Source: Candidatus Methylopumilus turicensis
GTDB lineage: Bacteria; Pseudomonadota; Gammaproteobacteria; Burkholderiales; Methylophilaceae
Assembly: GCF_000953015.1 (NCBI RefSeq)
Contig: NZ_LN794158.1
Coordinates: forward strand, 1,488,001 to 1,552,000
Length of the DNA: 64,000 nt
Direction of reading: 5' to 3'
Part shown: positions 22,550 through 33,311 of the stretch, one piece after another
Layout: every line of letters begins with the position of its first letter
Numbering within the stretch: the stretch's first letter is position 1
The notes under the pieces: model-generated
Told to the model about the DNA's origin: nothing
What the model saw: the letters and a program-made list of their open reading frames with translations, nothing else
The model's database searches: none
Program-made: the position numbers and the translations under genes

Positions 22550-23709
22550 ACCTGAATACCCTTAAACAAACGTTTATTTTCCCAATCAATACGGAGTAAT
22601 ACCGCCATAGCAACGCAATTCGCCAAAATACCCGTGCCGCCAAAAGAGAGTAGCGGCAACGTTAAACCCTTGGTGGGTAACAAGCCCATATTCACACCCA
22701 TATTGATAATGCTTTGCACGCCAATCCAAACACCAATACCTTGTGCTAATAAGGCGGAGAAATACTGCTCATTACTCACGGATTCTTTCGCGATTTTGAA
22801 TGAGCGCACCACGACCCAAGCAAACAAACCAACTAATGCCGCTACGCCGATAAAACCTAGCTCCTCTGCAATCACCGCCAACAAGAAGTCGGTATGTGCT
22901 TCTGGCAAATACATCAATTTCTCTACACTGCCTCCTAAACCCACACCCAACCACTCACCCCGCCCAAACGCGATGAGCGCATGGGTCAGCTGATACCCTT
23001 TCCCAAAAGGATCTGCCCATGGATCCATATAACCGACAATCCGTTGAAGGCGATATGGCGAAGTCAAAATTAAAATGATGAAACCAATCACGAGCAACAC
23101 AAGAAGTCCACCAAAGATTCTTAAATTGATACCACCCAACCACAAAATAGCAATCGAGATGGAGGCGATAACAACGAACGCACCAAAGTCAGGCTCTTGC
23201 AATAACAAAAATGCTACAAATATCATTACAATCAACATTGGTGAGAAGCCCTGTTTGAAACTATGCATCAGCGCTGCTTTTCGCGTGGTGTAATCCGCTA
23301 CGTACACTGCCGCAAAAAACTTCATCAACTCTGAGGGTTGTATTTGAAATAGCACCAACTTAATCCAACGACGACTTCCTAGCACTTTATGTCCGATTCC
23401 TGGCACTAACACTAAGATAAGCATCCCCAGACCAACTAAAAATAATGGTGTCGCATACTTCTTCCAAGTACGTATTGGCACTTGAAAAGCAATGCCAGCA
23501 ACCACTAGCCCGACCACTAAAAATCCTGCATGACGCACCAAATAGTAAGAGGCTTGATGATGAGTTAAAGACTTACCCTCTGCCCAAGAAATCGAGGCTG
23601 AGTAAACCATGACCATGCCAAACGCAAGCAAAACTAAGGTGACCCAAAGTAATGCTTGGTCATAACTTTCACCCGTAATTTTGTTGCGATTGTTCAACAT
23701 TGGCATCAT
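22546..23709 (-). CDS. ftsW: Lipid II glycan polymerase FtsW
   Basis: SEDS-family integral membrane protein that polymerises lipid II with FtsI at the septum. The 387 residues contain about ten hydrophobic helices. The signature LGVGLGGSVEKLMYLPEAHTDF carries the extracellular loop and catalytic Asp region of SEDS proteins, and FGGTGILANCVAMAVLLRI closes the protein. It overlaps murD by 4 bp. Confidence 0.96.
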   Translation of the reverse strand: MMPMLNNRNKITGESYDQALLWVTLVLLAFGMVMVYSASISWAEGKSLTHHQASYYLVRHAGFLVVGLVVAGIAFQVPIRTWKKYATPLFLVGLGMLILVLVPGIGHKVLGSRRWIKLVLFQIQPSELMKFFAAVYVADYTTRKAALMHSFKQGFSPMLIVMIFVAFLLLQEPDFGAFVVIASISIAILWLGGINLRIFGGLLVLLVIGFIILILTSPYRLQRIVGYMDPWADPFGKGYQLTHALIAFGRGEWLGVGLGGSVEKLMYLPEAHTDFLLAVIAEELGFIGVAALVGLFAWVVVRSFKIAKESVSNEQYFSALLAQGIGVWIGVQSIINMGVNMGLLPTKGLTLPLLSFGGTGILANCVAMAVLLRIDWENKRLFKGIQV

Positions 23710-25088
23710 GCGGCTGCCTCCTCGTTTGCAAGCGCTTTAACGCTTTGAACAAAGACTTCTGCACGATGAACATAATTGCGGAACATATCGAAGCTAGCAC
23801 AAGCTGGTGAGAGTAAAACAGCATCGCCTGATTGCGCTAAGGCATAGGCTTGCTTCACTGCCTCTTCTAAGCTTTCTGCCCGCACCAAATTCACCTGCGT
23901 ACTTTTTAAAGCATCTTCAATATTCGGCGCATCACGCCCAATCAACACAACTGCACGCGCATTTTTAGCCACAATTTCAGCCAGTGGTAAAAAGTCCTGA
24001 CCTTTGCCATCACCGCCTGCAATTAACACAATCTTCTTGGGGTCATTTGGACCAACTAAGCCCTGAAGCGCTGCATAAGTGGCCCCCACATTAGTACCTT
24101 TTGAGTCATCGTAAAAAGCCACATTTCCAATATTTGCAACCCATTCCACCCGATGCGGCAAGCCCTTGTATTCACATAAGGCGTTCAGCATGGCGGATTG
24201 CGACACACCAATCGCCTCACATAAAGCCATCGCCGCTAACGCATTGGCCGCATTGTGAAGCCCTGCAAGCTTCATGGCTTGTGTGCTTAATAAAACACTT
24301 GCGCCCTTCATTAACGCCGGAATACCGGCTTGTGTTGCTACACCAAAATCTTCGGCATGAGTGGCTTGGTCTAAACCAAAGGTCACGCAAGCGCGGCCTT
24401 TTATCGCCATGTTCATGCTCCAAGCATCTTGACGGTTGAGCACTTGCACACCAGATCCTGCAAAAACACGAGCTTTTGCTTGTGCATAATCGACAAGACC
24501 GTGATAACGATCCATGTGGTCTTCACTGATATTGAGCACTGTTGCAGCATCTGCATTCAAGCTAGAAGTCGTTTCAAGCTGAAAACTAGAAAGCTCGAGC
24601 ACATAAACATCAGGCGTCTCATCATTAAGGGTATCTAATACTGGCAAGCCAATGTTTCCCGCGACCACTGTTTTTAAGCCTGCGGCTTTACACATGTCAC
24701 CTGCCAAGGTTGTCACAGTGCTTTTGCCGTTTGATCCAGTAATTGCGATGACTTTGGCACTTGCGGGTTTGTATTGCGCAAACAGCTCAACATCACCCAC
24801 GACTGGCACACCACGCTCAAGAGCGGCTTGCACCAGAGGCTCAGCTAATGGCACTCCTGGACTAATGACAATTACTTCAGCTTGATTAAATACGGACTCG
24901 CTAAAGGCTCCGATACACACGTTAACGTCTGGCATTTCTTGTTTTACGATTTCAACACCAGGGGGTATTTCACGTGTATCAGCCACAGACAAACGGGTGC
25001 CTTGGCCACGCAGCCAACGCAAGGCCGAAAGCCCCGTGTCGCCAAGGCCTAGCACCAACACCTGTTTGTCGTGTAATTCGAGTTTCAT
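23706..25088 (-). CDS. murD: UDP-N-acetylmuramoylalanine--D-glutamate ligase
   Basis: Adds D-Glu to the stem peptide. Visible are the Rossmann start [17 protein letters not shown], the ATP loop [16 protein letters not shown], the LELSSFQLE motif and [12 protein letters not shown]. The start at 25088 (460 residues) is chosen over the longer frame at 25142 because it overlaps the mraY stop as ATGA and begins [13 protein letters not shown]. coli MurD is 438 residues. Confidence 0.97.
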   Translation of the reverse strand: MKLELHDKQVLVLGLGDTGLSALRWLRGQGTRLSVADTREIPPGVEIVKQEMPDVNVCIGAFSESVFNQAEVIVISPGVPLAEPLVQAALERGVPVVGDVELFAQYKPASAKVIAITGSNGKSTVTTLAGDMCKAAGLKTVVAGNIGLPVLDTLNDETPDVYVLELSSFQLETTSSLNADAATVLNISEDHMDRYHGLVDYAQAKARVFAGSGVQVLNRQDAWSMNMAIKGRACVTFGLDQATHAEDFGVATQAGIPALMKGASVLLSTQAMKLAGLHNAANALAAMALCEAIGVSQSAMLNALCEYKGLPHRVEWVANIGNVAFYDDSKGTNVGATYAALQGLVGPNDPKKIVLIAGGDGKGQDFLPLAEIVAKNARAVVLIGRDAPNIEDALKSTQVNLVRAESLEEAVKQAYALAQSGDAVLLSPACASFDMFRNYVHRAEVFVQSVKALANEEAAA

Positions 25089-26188
25089 CGTATTTTTAAA
25101 CTCGCCAATCCAACTAACACCAACATCATGGTAATAATCCAAAAACGTACTACTACTTGCGTTTCTTTCCAGCCTTTTTGTTCATAGTGGTGGTGTAAAG
25201 GTGCCATTAAAAAGATTCGACGGCCCTCGCCGTATTTCTTTTTCGTATATCGGAAGTAAGTGACTTGAATGGCAACAGATAAGGTCTCCACCACGAAAAC
25301 GCCCCCCATCACAAACAAGATGATTTCTTGACGCACAATCACTGCCACTGCACCAAGTGCCGCACCTAAAGCCAGCGCGCCGACATCCCCCATAAATACT
25401 TCTGCTGGATAAGCGTTAAACCACAAAAATCCCAAGCCTGCGCCTGACATGGCTGCACAAAACACCATCAACTCACCGGCGCCTGGCACATAAGGAATAC
25501 CTAAGTATTTGGAGAAAAATAGGTGGCCTGTGACATAAGCAAAAATCGCCAAAGCCGCGGAAATCATGAGCGTTGGCATAATCGCCAATCCGTCCAATCC
25601 GTCTGTTAAATTCACAGCATTGCTGCTCCCCACCAACACCAAGTAGGTCAACACCACAAATCCCACTGCACTCATTGGAAAAACAAGGTGTTTGAAAAAA
25701 GGCACATAAAGTGTCGTTTCAGCTGGGATTGAGGCTGTTTGCACCAGATAAATTGCTACGCCAAAACCAATCGCTGACTGCCAAAAGTATTTCGCTTTTG
25801 CTGATAAACCTTTTGGGTTGCGGTACACCACTTTGCGCCAATCATCGACAAAGCCAATAATCCCAAAGCCTAAGGTGGTGAATAACACCACCCATACATA
25901 ACGGTTACTTAAGTCAGCCCACAGCAACGTTGAAATGGCAATCGCCACCAGAATGAGTGCACCACCCATGGTGGGTGTCCCCGCTTTAATTAAGTGGGTT
26001 TGCGGGCCATCATCTCGCACAGACTGCCCCACTTTATATTCGGTCAATTTACGGATAAGTTTGGGGCCAATCACAAATGAAATGGCTAAGGCCGTCATTG
26101 TGGCTAGTACCGCACGCAAGGTGATGTAGTTAAATACATTAAAGCCGTGAATGTCGTGCGCTAACCAGCGTGCAAGTTCTAGCAACAT
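25085..26188 (-). CDS. mraY: Phospho-N-acetylmuramoyl-pentapeptide transferase
   Basis: Integral membrane enzyme making lipid I from UDP-MurNAc-pentapeptide and undecaprenyl phosphate. The 367 residues have ~10 transmembrane helices. Conserved catalytic regions are [14 protein letters not shown]...[39 protein letters not shown] and the His-rich [12 protein letters not shown] loop. It overlaps murF by 10 bp and murD by 4 bp. Confidence 0.98.
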   Translation of the reverse strand: MLLELARWLAHDIHGFNVFNYITLRAVLATMTALAISFVIGPKLIRKLTEYKVGQSVRDDGPQTHLIKAGTPTMGGALILVAIAISTLLWADLSNRYVWVVLFTTLGFGIIGFVDDWRKVVYRNPKGLSAKAKYFWQSAIGFGVAIYLVQTASIPAETTLYVPFFKHLVFPMSAVGFVVLTYLVLVGSSNAVNLTDGLDGLAIMPTLMISAALAIFAYVTGHLFFSKYLGIPYVPGAGELMVFCAAMSGAGLGFLWFNAYPAEVFMGDVGALALGAALGAVAVIVRQEIILFVMGGVFVVETLSVAIQVTYFRYTKKKYGEGRRIFLMAPLHHHYEQKGWKETQVVVRFWIITMMLVLVGLASLKIR

Positions 26189-27558
26189 GAGTGATTTTCC
26201 TTGTGATTATTTGTGTTTGCCAATTGAATTGCATCAACCACGCGCTCCATCTTCATCGAGCGAGAGCCTTTCACCAGCACAGTCACTTGATCAGTCAGGC
26301 TTTGCGTAAGCAAAGCAGTCAATGCCTCAATGGATTCAACATGCGTAGCGTTTTCACCGAAGGCGTCTGCTGCGTATTGACTGAGCTTGCCAAATGCAAA
26401 AAACTTTTCAATGCCTGCGGCTTTAACATAAGCCCCAATCTCGGCATGCATCATTGGGGCATCATCCCCAAGCTCAGCCATATCGCCCATCACAAAAATG
26501 CGTTGGCCCTGGCTGGCTTTTAGAACCTCTACGGCGGCCTTCATTGATGATGGATTTGCGTTATACGTATCATCAATCACCTTGGCACCAGCGAGGCCTT
26601 GTTTCACCTGCAAACGACCTTTTGCGCCAGCAAAGCAGCTTAGTCCTGATGCAATATTTTCCAACGACACATTTAATGCCAACCCAGCACTAGCTGCTGC
26701 TAACGCATTGCGTACGTTGTGCAAGCCTGGCGCAGGCAATGTCAATGACACCTTGCCCATGGGGGTGAGCAATTCAATCTCGCTGCTAGACTCTCCCAGT
26801 TGGTACGTTGCGGAAACGTCTGCTTTCTCGTTTAAACCAAATGTCATTTGTTGATGCTTGCTTGCTAACTTTTTCCATAAGTCGACGAAGTCATCATCGG
26901 CATTGATAATGGCCGTGCCACCATCGGCTAAGCCTTCAAAAATTTCACCTTTGGCTTTGGCAATGGCCTCAAGACTTCCAAGCTCACCAATATGTGCCGA
27001 ACCCGCGTTATTGACCAAAGCAATGTTTGGCTTTGATAATCGCGTTAGATAGGAAATCTCACCCGCATGGTTCATGCCCATTTCAAGGACGGCATAACGA
27101 TGTTGATCGCAAAGATTAAGCATCGTCAGTGGCAAGCCAATATCATTATTAAAATTGCCTTGTGTCGCCAATACGCTCGCATCATCACCAGCGGATTGTT
27201 TCAAAATGCTTGCCAGCATTTCTTTAACCGTTGTTTTGCCATTGCTTCCAGTAATCGCGACTACAGGCATCTCAAACTTGGCACGCCAATGCGCTGCCAA
27301 ATCTCCAAGCGCTAAGCGCGTATCTTTTACAAGAACTGCAGGGCTGGCATTTGAAGCCTGAGAAACAAGCACTGCCGATGCACCTTGTTCTAAACTTTGC
27401 GCGACATATTCATGACCATCAAAGTTTTCACCTTTAAGCGCCACAAATAGCTGGCCTTTTTTAATCGCGCGGCTATCTGTACCTACGCAGCAAAACTCAA
27501 CATCATGGCCGACCAATTGGCCACTTGTTGCCAAAGCCACTTCAGATAGGCGCATCAT
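26179..27558 (-). CDS. murF: UDP-MurNAc-tripeptide--D-alanyl-D-alanine ligase
   Basis: Adds D-Ala-D-Ala to complete the pentapeptide precursor. The 459 residues show the N-terminal substrate domain with [21 protein letters not shown], the ATP loop [14 protein letters not shown], and [11 protein letters not shown] in the central domain. It overlaps murE by 4 bp. Ddl, encoded downstream in the same cluster, supplies the dipeptide. Confidence 0.96.
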   Translation of the reverse strand: MMRLSEVALATSGQLVGHDVEFCCVGTDSRAIKKGQLFVALKGENFDGHEYVAQSLEQGASAVLVSQASNASPAVLVKDTRLALGDLAAHWRAKFEMPVVAITGSNGKTTVKEMLASILKQSAGDDASVLATQGNFNNDIGLPLTMLNLCDQHRYAVLEMGMNHAGEISYLTRLSKPNIALVNNAGSAHIGELGSLEAIAKAKGEIFEGLADGGTAIINADDDFVDLWKKLASKHQQMTFGLNEKADVSATYQLGESSSEIELLTPMGKVSLTLPAPGLHNVRNALAAASAGLALNVSLENIASGLSCFAGAKGRLQVKQGLAGAKVIDDTYNANPSSMKAAVEVLKASQGQRIFVMGDMAELGDDAPMMHAEIGAYVKAAGIEKFFAFGKLSQYAADAFGENATHVESIEALTALLTQSLTDQVTVLVKGSRSMKMERVVDAIQLANTNNHKENHSCC

Positions 27559-29012
27559 GCTGCCATCTCCTGCAAGATCTCATTGGCTACTTGCATATCG
27601 CTAAATGGATATTTCACGCCCGCAATTTCTTGATAATCTTCATGGCCTTTGCCAGCAATCAAGACAACATCCCCTTTTTTGGCTTGATGAATGGCATATT
27701 TAATGGCTTCAGCACGATTTTCTATACTGGTAGCATGATGGCCAGCACCACTCATTACCGCTTGAATAATGCTGGCAGGTGTTTCATTGCGCGGGTTATC
27801 GGAAGTCACAATCACCTGGTTCGCAAGATCAGCAGCGACTTTTCCCATCAATGGACGTTTGCCTTGATCTCGATCGCCACCGCAACCAAATACGCATATC
27901 AGCGCTGAACTTGGGTTTAACTGGGCCCGCAATGATTTAAGGACTTGCGCAAGCGCATCTGGAGTGTGTGCATAATCCACAACAATAAGTGGGTAATTAC
28001 CGCCGCCCAGTTGCTGCATACGTCCAGCCACCGGCTGAATCACTGAGATCGTCTTCACCGCATCGACCAAGGCCACATCTGAGGCTAACAATGTTGCCAG
28101 CACAGCAAGGAGGTTGTAAGCATTAAACTCACCAATGACAGCAGCATGAATAGTTGCCTCACCTTTTGGCGTGATCACTTCTAAAGTCATCCCTACGTCG
28201 CTCAACTGCATGCTTTTTACTGCAATATCATTTGTACCGACATCGCCTTCATTCAAACCATATGTCATGACTTCTCTGCCTTGGGCGGAGAGTTCTTTGG
28301 CAAGGGTTAAGCCAAATGCGTCGTCACGATTAATGACCGCTGTTTTTAGACCTGCCCAAGTAAATAGCTTCTTCTTGGCTTCGCCATAGGCTTGCATATC
28401 ACCGTGATAATCCAAATGATCACGCGTTAAATTAGTGAATACTGCGACATCAAAATTGACGCCGTTGACACGGCCTTGATCCAAGCCGTGCGATGAGACC
28501 TCCATCGCAACTACCTTGGCTTTTTGTGACCAATATTCAGCTAACAGATGCTGAAGAACAATCGCATCAGGCGTGGTATTGATTGTTTTAGATAGGTCGC
28601 TTAATAAACCATTGCCCAAGGTACCGATCACAGCGGCTTGTTGACCAAGCGCAGTAAATGCTTGTGCCAGCCAATGACTGCAAGTCGTTTTACCATTTGT
28701 CCCCGTAACGCCGACCATCCAAAGCTGGTCGGATGGTGCGCCGTAAAACTCGCTCGCTATTGCACCAACTTGATTTTTCAATCCTAAAATTGGCTGATTC
28801 GGAATTTTCCAAGCGTCATCCCATATAAATCCATCTTTTTCCCACACAACTGCAGACGCACCTTGGTCAATCGCTTGTGCAATATATGAACGTCCATCTG
28901 CCACATCGCCTTGATAAGCCATGAACAAGCTACCGGCTTTTACCTGACGGCTATCTGCTGTGATGAACTGAATATCGGCTTGCGCTTTTAGTGATGTAAG
29001 CAGGGTTTGCAT
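27555..29012 (-). CDS. murE: UDP-MurNAc-L-Ala-D-Glu--meso-diaminopimelate ligase
   Basis: Adds the third stem residue. The 485 residues include ADSRQVKAGSLFMAYQG, the ATP loop VTGTNGKTTCSHW and the lysine-carbamate region. DNPR in VTSDNPRNETP is the meso-diaminopimelate recognition motif, as opposed to lysine-type enzymes, so the organism probably has mDAP peptidoglycan. Its first base overlaps the ftsI stop. Confidence 0.96.
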   Translation of the reverse strand: MQTLLTSLKAQADIQFITADSRQVKAGSLFMAYQGDVADGRSYIAQAIDQGASAVVWEKDGFIWDDAWKIPNQPILGLKNQVGAIASEFYGAPSDQLWMVGVTGTNGKTTCSHWLAQAFTALGQQAAVIGTLGNGLLSDLSKTINTTPDAIVLQHLLAEYWSQKAKVVAMEVSSHGLDQGRVNGVNFDVAVFTNLTRDHLDYHGDMQAYGEAKKKLFTWAGLKTAVINRDDAFGLTLAKELSAQGREVMTYGLNEGDVGTNDIAVKSMQLSDVGMTLEVITPKGEATIHAAVIGEFNAYNLLAVLATLLASDVALVDAVKTISVIQPVAGRMQQLGGGNYPLIVVDYAHTPDALAQVLKSLRAQLNPSSALICVFGCGGDRDQGKRPLMGKVAADLANQVIVTSDNPRNETPASIIQAVMSGAGHHATSIENRAEAIKYAIHQAKKGDVVLIAGKGHEDYQEIAGVKYPFSDMQVANEILQEMAA

Positions 29013-30730
29013 TATGTTGCCTCCTTCACATCAGGCAAATCGACCGGTGGCAAGATCACGTTATTGTTGGGTGCATCTTGTGGAACACCCATCATCCGGA
29101 GCGTCGCCCCCATGACGGCACTAAATACTGGAGCCGCGACAATACCGCCGTAATATTGACCGTTGCTAGGCTCATCAATCATGACTGCCACAATTAATTT
29201 AGGATTACTTGCGGGGGCCATGCCCACGAAAGATGCAATATATTTATCTTGATAACCGCCGATGCCGGGCTTATGCGCCGTGCCTGTTTTACCTGCTACG
29301 CGATAACCCATGACTTGTGCTTTCGGGGCTGTACCCCCTGCTTGAACAACCGTTTCAAGCATATCGCGCACACTGAGTGCTGTAGCGGCTGAGAATACTT
29401 GCTGACCAACCGCAGGCTCTTTAGATTTAAGCAGCGTAACAGGACGTAACTCACCTTCATTGGCAAATACCGTATAAGCCCGCGCCAGCTGTAATAGCGT
29501 GACACTAATACCGTTGCCATATGAAATAGTGGCCTGCTCAATGGGATGCCATGTTTTATAGTTTCTTAACTTGCCAGCCGCTTCGCCAGGGAAATTGACA
29601 TGCGTGATGGTGCCGAAACCTAATTGATTAAAAATGCCCCACATATATTGTGGTTCAAGTGATAGCGCAATTTTTGCAGACCCAACGTTAGAGGACTTCT
29701 GAATGACCTGCGCTACCGTCAAGGTGCCATTCGGATGGGAATCATGCACCGTTGCCGTGCCAATTTTATAAGTGCCTGGTGCCGTGTCTATCTTGGTGTC
29801 GGCATTATATTTTCCTGTTTCCATCGCAGCTGCAATGGTCATCGGCTTCATGGTAGATCCCGGTTCAAACAGATCCACAATCGCTCGATTCCTAGATTTT
29901 GCAACATCTTTGCTTGGATTGTTTGGGTTATAGGCTGGCAAATTAACCATGGCTAAAATCTCACCCGTTTTTGCATTTAAGACCACTGCCGCACCTGCTT
30001 TTGCTTTGTTCTCTTCCACAGCCTTAGCTAATTCACGATAGGCGAGATATTGCACTTTACGGTCGATAGAAACGACCAGGTCGCGTCCGTCCTGAGGCAA
30101 TTTAACCGCTTCTAAATCATCGACAATATGCCCTTGTCGGTCTTTGATGACGTGCCGACTTCCTGGCTTGCCAGAGAGCCAAGGCTGATATTGCAACTCA
30201 AAACCTTCTAAGCCTTTTTCGTCAGATCCTGTGTATCCAACCAAGTGTGCTGTGACTTCACCCGCTGGATAAAACCGCTTGTATTCACGCTGCATGTACA
30301 CACCAGGAATATGTTGTGCCATCACATGATTGGCCAGCTCCGGAGAAATGCGTCGTTTAAGATAAATAAAATCTCGATTTTGGTCAGCCAGCTTGGCTGA
30401 AATGTCTGGCGCCTTGAGCTCCAGCAGTTGTGCCAATTTCTCAACTTGCTCTTTGCTCACCACTGCATCGGCAGGGTTTACCCAGATAGACTCAACGGGC
30501 GAGCTAATGGCTAAAGGCTCACCATTGCGGTCAGTAATCATGCCGCGATGCGCATAAAGCGTCATGGAGCGTGTTGTTCTTGCATCTCCCTGCTTTTGTA
30601 AAAAGGTGTGTCTCATGCCCTGCAGAAATACGGCGCGCCCAATCAATGCGGCAAAGCCCAGCAATATCAATACCAACAGTAAGCGACGTCGCCACTGTGG
30701 TAGTTTGATGGTTTGCTGAACAACGGCCAT
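29012..30730 (-). CDS. ftsI: Septal transpeptidase FtsI (PBP3)
   Basis: Class B penicillin-binding protein that cross-links septal peptidoglycan in the periplasm. The 572 residues have one N-terminal membrane helix (~16-34), a dimerisation/pedestal domain and a transpeptidase domain. Catalytic motifs are Ser292-Thr-Met-Lys295, Ser346-Ser-Asn348 and Lys481-Thr-Gly483. It works with FtsW and follows ftsL by ~15 bp. Confidence 0.97.
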   Translation of the reverse strand: MAVVQQTIKLPQWRRRLLLVLILLGFAALIGRAVFLQGMRHTFLQKQGDARTTRSMTLYAHRGMITDRNGEPLAISSPVESIWVNPADAVVSKEQVEKLAQLLELKAPDISAKLADQNRDFIYLKRRISPELANHVMAQHIPGVYMQREYKRFYPAGEVTAHLVGYTGSDEKGLEGFELQYQPWLSGKPGSRHVIKDRQGHIVDDLEAVKLPQDGRDLVVSIDRKVQYLAYRELAKAVEENKAKAGAAVVLNAKTGEILAMVNLPAYNPNNPSKDVAKSRNRAIVDLFEPGSTMKPMTIAAAMETGKYNADTKIDTAPGTYKIGTATVHDSHPNGTLTVAQVIQKSSNVGSAKIALSLEPQYMWGIFNQLGFGTITHVNFPGEAAGKLRNYKTWHPIEQATISYGNGISVTLLQLARAYTVFANEGELRPVTLLKSKEPAVGQQVFSAATALSVRDMLETVVQAGGTAPKAQVMGYRVAGKTGTAHKPGIGGYQDKYIASFVGMAPASNPKLIVAVMIDEPSNGQYYGGIVAAPVFSAVMGATLRMMGVPQDAPNNNVILPPVDLPDVKEAT

Positions 30731-30745
30731 TTTTCTATTTCCACC

Positions 30746-31051
30746 CTATTGATGAGAAGTTTGTGTCGTTACTTGTGTTGCCTGTACATCATCAGGCGCC
30801 ACAATTTGAATATGCTTCGTGTCTGGCACATGCATATGAAGCAGATTAGAGGCGACTTGCTCTAAACGGCTATGCATCGCCCATGTACTTTGTTCCAACT
30901 GCAGCTGACTCCATTCAGTTTCTGCAAGCTTTGCTGCCTCTTGTTGTTGCTGTAACTCAAAATATAATTTGCGTGATTTGTGCTGCGAAGTCACTAGACT
31001 TAGGGAGCTAATGATTAATACCGCAAATAAAATGAGGTTTAAACGCGTCAT
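30746..31051 (-). CDS. ftsL: Cell division protein FtsL
   Basis: Small bitopic divisome protein (101 residues) that forms a coiled coil with FtsB and activates FtsWI. A membrane helix covers about residues 3-21 (LNLILFAVLIISSLSLVTS). A Gln/Glu/Leu-rich periplasmic coiled coil follows (LYFELQQQQEAAKLAETEW). It directly abuts the rsmH stop, as in most proteobacterial dcw clusters. Identity rests mainly on position, size and topology, because FtsL sequences diverge. Confidence 0.92.
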   Translation of the reverse strand: MTRLNLILFAVLIISSLSLVTSQHKSRKLYFELQQQQEAAKLAETEWSQLQLEQSTWAMHSRLEQVASNLLHMHVPDTKHIQIVAPDDVQATQVTTQTSHQ

Positions 31052-32032
31052 TTATAAACTCACCTTGGTGCGTTCCGCCACACGCAATACTGCGCTTCTT
31101 GATCTAGGATTTTTCTTCACTTCCGCAGCACTTGGCTTTTGCGCCTTGCCTATGGCCATCATTCTCGGCTGCGGTAAATCTTTAGCTAGAACAGGGAAGT
31201 TTGAGGGCAAGTCGTCTCTATCTTGCTCACCCTTCACAAACTGTTTCACGATACGATCTTCTAATGAGTGAAAACTAATCACCGACAATCGACCTTGAGG
31301 CGCAAGCATCCGCAAACACTGCGGTAAAACTAACGACAATTCCTCAAGCTCTTGATTGAGGAAAATCCTGAGAGCTTGAAAAGTGCGCGTCGCCGGGTCT
31401 TGGCCAGGCTCGATTTTTGGGACTGCACTTGCCACGACCTTGGCAAGTTGCCTAGTAGTGGTGATGGCATGCCCCCCTGTGCGTGACGCAACAATCGCCC
31501 TTGCAATCTGTTTAGCAAACCGTTCTTCACCATACGCTTTTATAACCTCCGCCAATTTTTGTTCTGTAGCTACCGCGACAAACTCAGCAGCGGTTTGCCC
31601 GCTACTTTGGTCCATACGCATATCCAATGGGCCATCAAATCTAAAACTAAATCCACGCTCGCCAATATCGATTTGCGGAGATGAAATGCCCAAATCCAGC
31701 AAAACGCCATCCACAGCAGAAATGCCTAGCTCAGCTAGCACTTCCTCTAGGGCAGCAAAATGACGATGCACAATTTGAAAACGGGCATCTTGAATAGATG
31801 CCGCAGAACTGACAGCCGCCAAATCACGATCAAGCGCAATCAAACGACCTTTACTGCCTAACTTTTCCAAAATCTTACGACTGTGGCCACCACGTCCAAA
31901 CGTACCGTCAACGTAGATACCATTTGGCTTAATCGCCAAACCTTCAACTGCCTCTTCAAGCATCACCGTAATGTGCGGTGACACCTCTCCTACCATTTGT
32001 TCAGCGCTGTTTAATGGTGAGCTCGCGCTCAC
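31052..32032 (-). CDS. rsmH: 16S rRNA m4C1402 methyltransferase RsmH
   Basis: SAM-dependent enzyme methylating N4 of C1402 in the ribosomal P site. The 326 residues contain [13 protein letters not shown], the SAM site [15 protein letters not shown] and [10 protein letters not shown], and the C-terminal [13 protein letters not shown]. Long known as MraW, it is a standard dcw member after mraZ, which it overlaps by 4 bp. Confidence 0.97.
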   Translation of the reverse strand: MSASSPLNSAEQMVGEVSPHITVMLEEAVEGLAIKPNGIYVDGTFGRGGHSRKILEKLGSKGRLIALDRDLAAVSSAASIQDARFQIVHRHFAALEEVLAELGISAVDGVLLDLGISSPQIDIGERGFSFRFDGPLDMRMDQSSGQTAAEFVAVATEQKLAEVIKAYGEERFAKQIARAIVASRTGGHAITTTRQLAKVVASAVPKIEPGQDPATRTFQALRIFLNQELEELSLVLPQCLRMLAPQGRLSVISFHSLEDRIVKQFVKGEQDRDDLPSNFPVLAKDLPQPRMMAIGKAQKPSAAEVKKNPRSRSAVLRVAERTKVSL

Positions 32033-32475
32033 AGTGAAAAGCCCTCTAGTTCATTAGGCAATGCTAAGTCTTCGCCAGCCATGACGATATCCAGTTGTGC
32101 GCGCCAAGCTTCGATATTCCAAACCTCAAAGTGGCTACCTTGACCAACCAGCATGGCTTGTTTGTCCAGACCTGCAAATTCACGCAATGCTGGAGACACC
32201 AGCAATCGACCTGCCGCATCCATTTGAATATCTTCAGCGTAACCCACTAACAAACGCTGCAAAGCGCTTGAGCGCTTGTCAAATGAAGATAAAGACATCA
32301 TCTTGGCTTGAATCGGCTCCCAAGCAACTTGCGGATACAACAACAGACAACGATGAGGATGCGCAGTCAACACGAGCTGACCAGCACTTTGAGACAACAG
32401 GGCGTCGCGATGCTTGGCTGGCACAGCCAACCGTCCCTTCACATCCAAACTTAATGATGAAGCACCGCGAAACAT
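32029..32475 (-). CDS. mraZ: Transcriptional regulator MraZ
   Basis: AbrB-fold DNA-binding protein that in E. coli represses its own dcw operon by binding three TGGGN repeats. The 148 residues show two tandem SpoVT/AbrB-like domains: [23 protein letters not shown] is split here by its conserved DxKGR core, and the second is [18 protein letters not shown]. It is the first gene of the cluster, with a matching operator 104 bp upstream of its start (see 32579-32603), so autoregulation is well supported. Confidence 0.96.
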   Translation of the reverse strand: MFRGASSLSLDVKGRLAVPAKHRDALLSQSAGQLVLTAHPHRCLLLYPQVAWEPIQAKMMSLSSFDKRSSALQRLLVGYAEDIQMDAAGRLLVSPALREFAGLDKQAMLVGQGSHFEVWNIEAWRAQLDIVMAGEDLALPNELEGFSL

Positions 32476-32578
32476 AAAATCTATTCAATCCCTTTTTTAT
32501 CTTGATGAGTCATGATGAAAGTGAAGAAAACTTGCTGGCCGATTTAGAAGATGAGTACAAGCAAATCGACCAGCAAAT

Positions 32579-32603
32579 TCCCACAAAACACCACTTTCAC
32601 CCA
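32579..32603 (-). promoter_or_regulatory. MraZ box: three TGGNN repeats
   Basis: The minus strand reads TGGGT-GAAAG-TGGTG-TTTTG-TGGGA: three repeats exactly 5 bp apart, which is the known MraZ operator layout in other bacteria. The middle repeat is degenerate (TGGTG). It starts 9 bp after the predicted -10, so a bound MraZ would block the transcription start. Confidence 0.85.
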
Positions 32604-32612
32604 CTTGTTGAC

Positions 32613-32641
32613 ACTATAGATAAAAAAAAGAACTATCGCAA
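32613..32641 (-). promoter_or_regulatory. Sigma70-type promoter of the dcw cluster
   Basis: Minus strand -35 TTGCGA and -10 TATAGT are separated by 17 bp. The start site would fall at about 32605-32607, at the edge of the MraZ box, giving a ~130-nt leader for mraZ. Confidence 0.7.
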
Positions 32642-32939
32642 GCCCTTTTTTGTGATTTTTCCTTTATAGGACAATGACTTAGCGCATTTTTTACATAAAT
32701 AAAATATCCTTAAAAAATAAGCACATAGCTAATTTAATGAATGTGACTTATAAAGAGTCAAAAACAGGGGATTATTTAAGATTATTTAACAAACCCAAGC
32801 CCACAAAAGGATTGCGGGGATTGCGACAAAAAATCAAAAAAATTAATAAATTTGAAAATAATTATTTGCTGAAAAGGATGGCTCGTATGAATAAATGTGG
32901 GGCGTATGAGCTGAAGGGGAAAAGGCTATGAAGTAAAAA

Positions 32940-33256
32940 GTGAAGCTGGCCGATAAGCCGGGTTCTGTGCTTGCCTTGCGACAAGTGACAGTCATTCATC
33001 TAGGCGTGCAATTACTCACACGCTCAAGCAACCTACCCGCTGACAGCGCGAGCCACGCCATTGTCAGCCTATTTGGTCTTGCTACGGATGGAGGTTACCG
33101 CGTTTCACCGTAACTGAATACGCTCGTCTCTGTGGCCCTATTCCGCGCCTTATACTATTGCTAGCTTTCAGCGTACGGCCGTTAGCCGTCATCCTGCTCT
33201 GTGTAGCCCGGACTTTCCTCCCCCCATTGCTGAGCGGCGACTGTCTAGCCAGCTTC
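32940..33256 (-). ncRNA. rnpB: RNase P RNA, bacterial class A
   Basis: Catalytic RNA that removes 5' leaders from pre-tRNA. Reading minus, the 5' end GAAGCTGGCTAG pairs with the 3' end GGCCAGCTTC (P1). The universally conserved GAGGAAAGTCCGGGC (P3/P4 side) occurs near the 5' end, ACGGTGAAACGCGGTAACC is the central conserved segment, and CACAGAACCCGGCTTA is the 3' P4 strand. Length of ~317 nt is somewhat shorter than E. coli M1 RNA (377). Ends are placed by the P1 pairing. Confidence 0.95.
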
Positions 33257-33311
33257 AAAGCCATTTTAACACGCAAACGATAGCGGCCCTTATAATGACA
33301 CATCACCCTTA

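Larger units (their letters stand above)
32476..32939. other. Intergenic region between mraZ and rnpB
   Basis: This 464-bp stretch holds the mraZ promoter, MraZ box and 5' leader on its left side. The right part (32670-32939) is AT-rich and Lys-codon-rich, with no convincing gene, terminator or repeat. Two plus-strand open frames, 32505-32669 and 32737-32931, lack ribosome sites and recognisable products; neither is called as a gene. Confidence 0.7.

Noticed and set aside
32608-32613. TTGACA on the plus strand next to the MraZ box
   Set aside because: No -10 element at 16-18 bp; the minus-strand promoter fits far better.
32737-32931. 64-codon Lys-rich frame before rnpB
   Set aside because: Composition reflects AT-rich A-runs, there is no ribosome site, and no domain is recognisable.
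33082-33306. Open frame of 74 codons on the minus strand
   Set aside because: It lies within the RNase P RNA gene, whose conserved structure explains the sequence.
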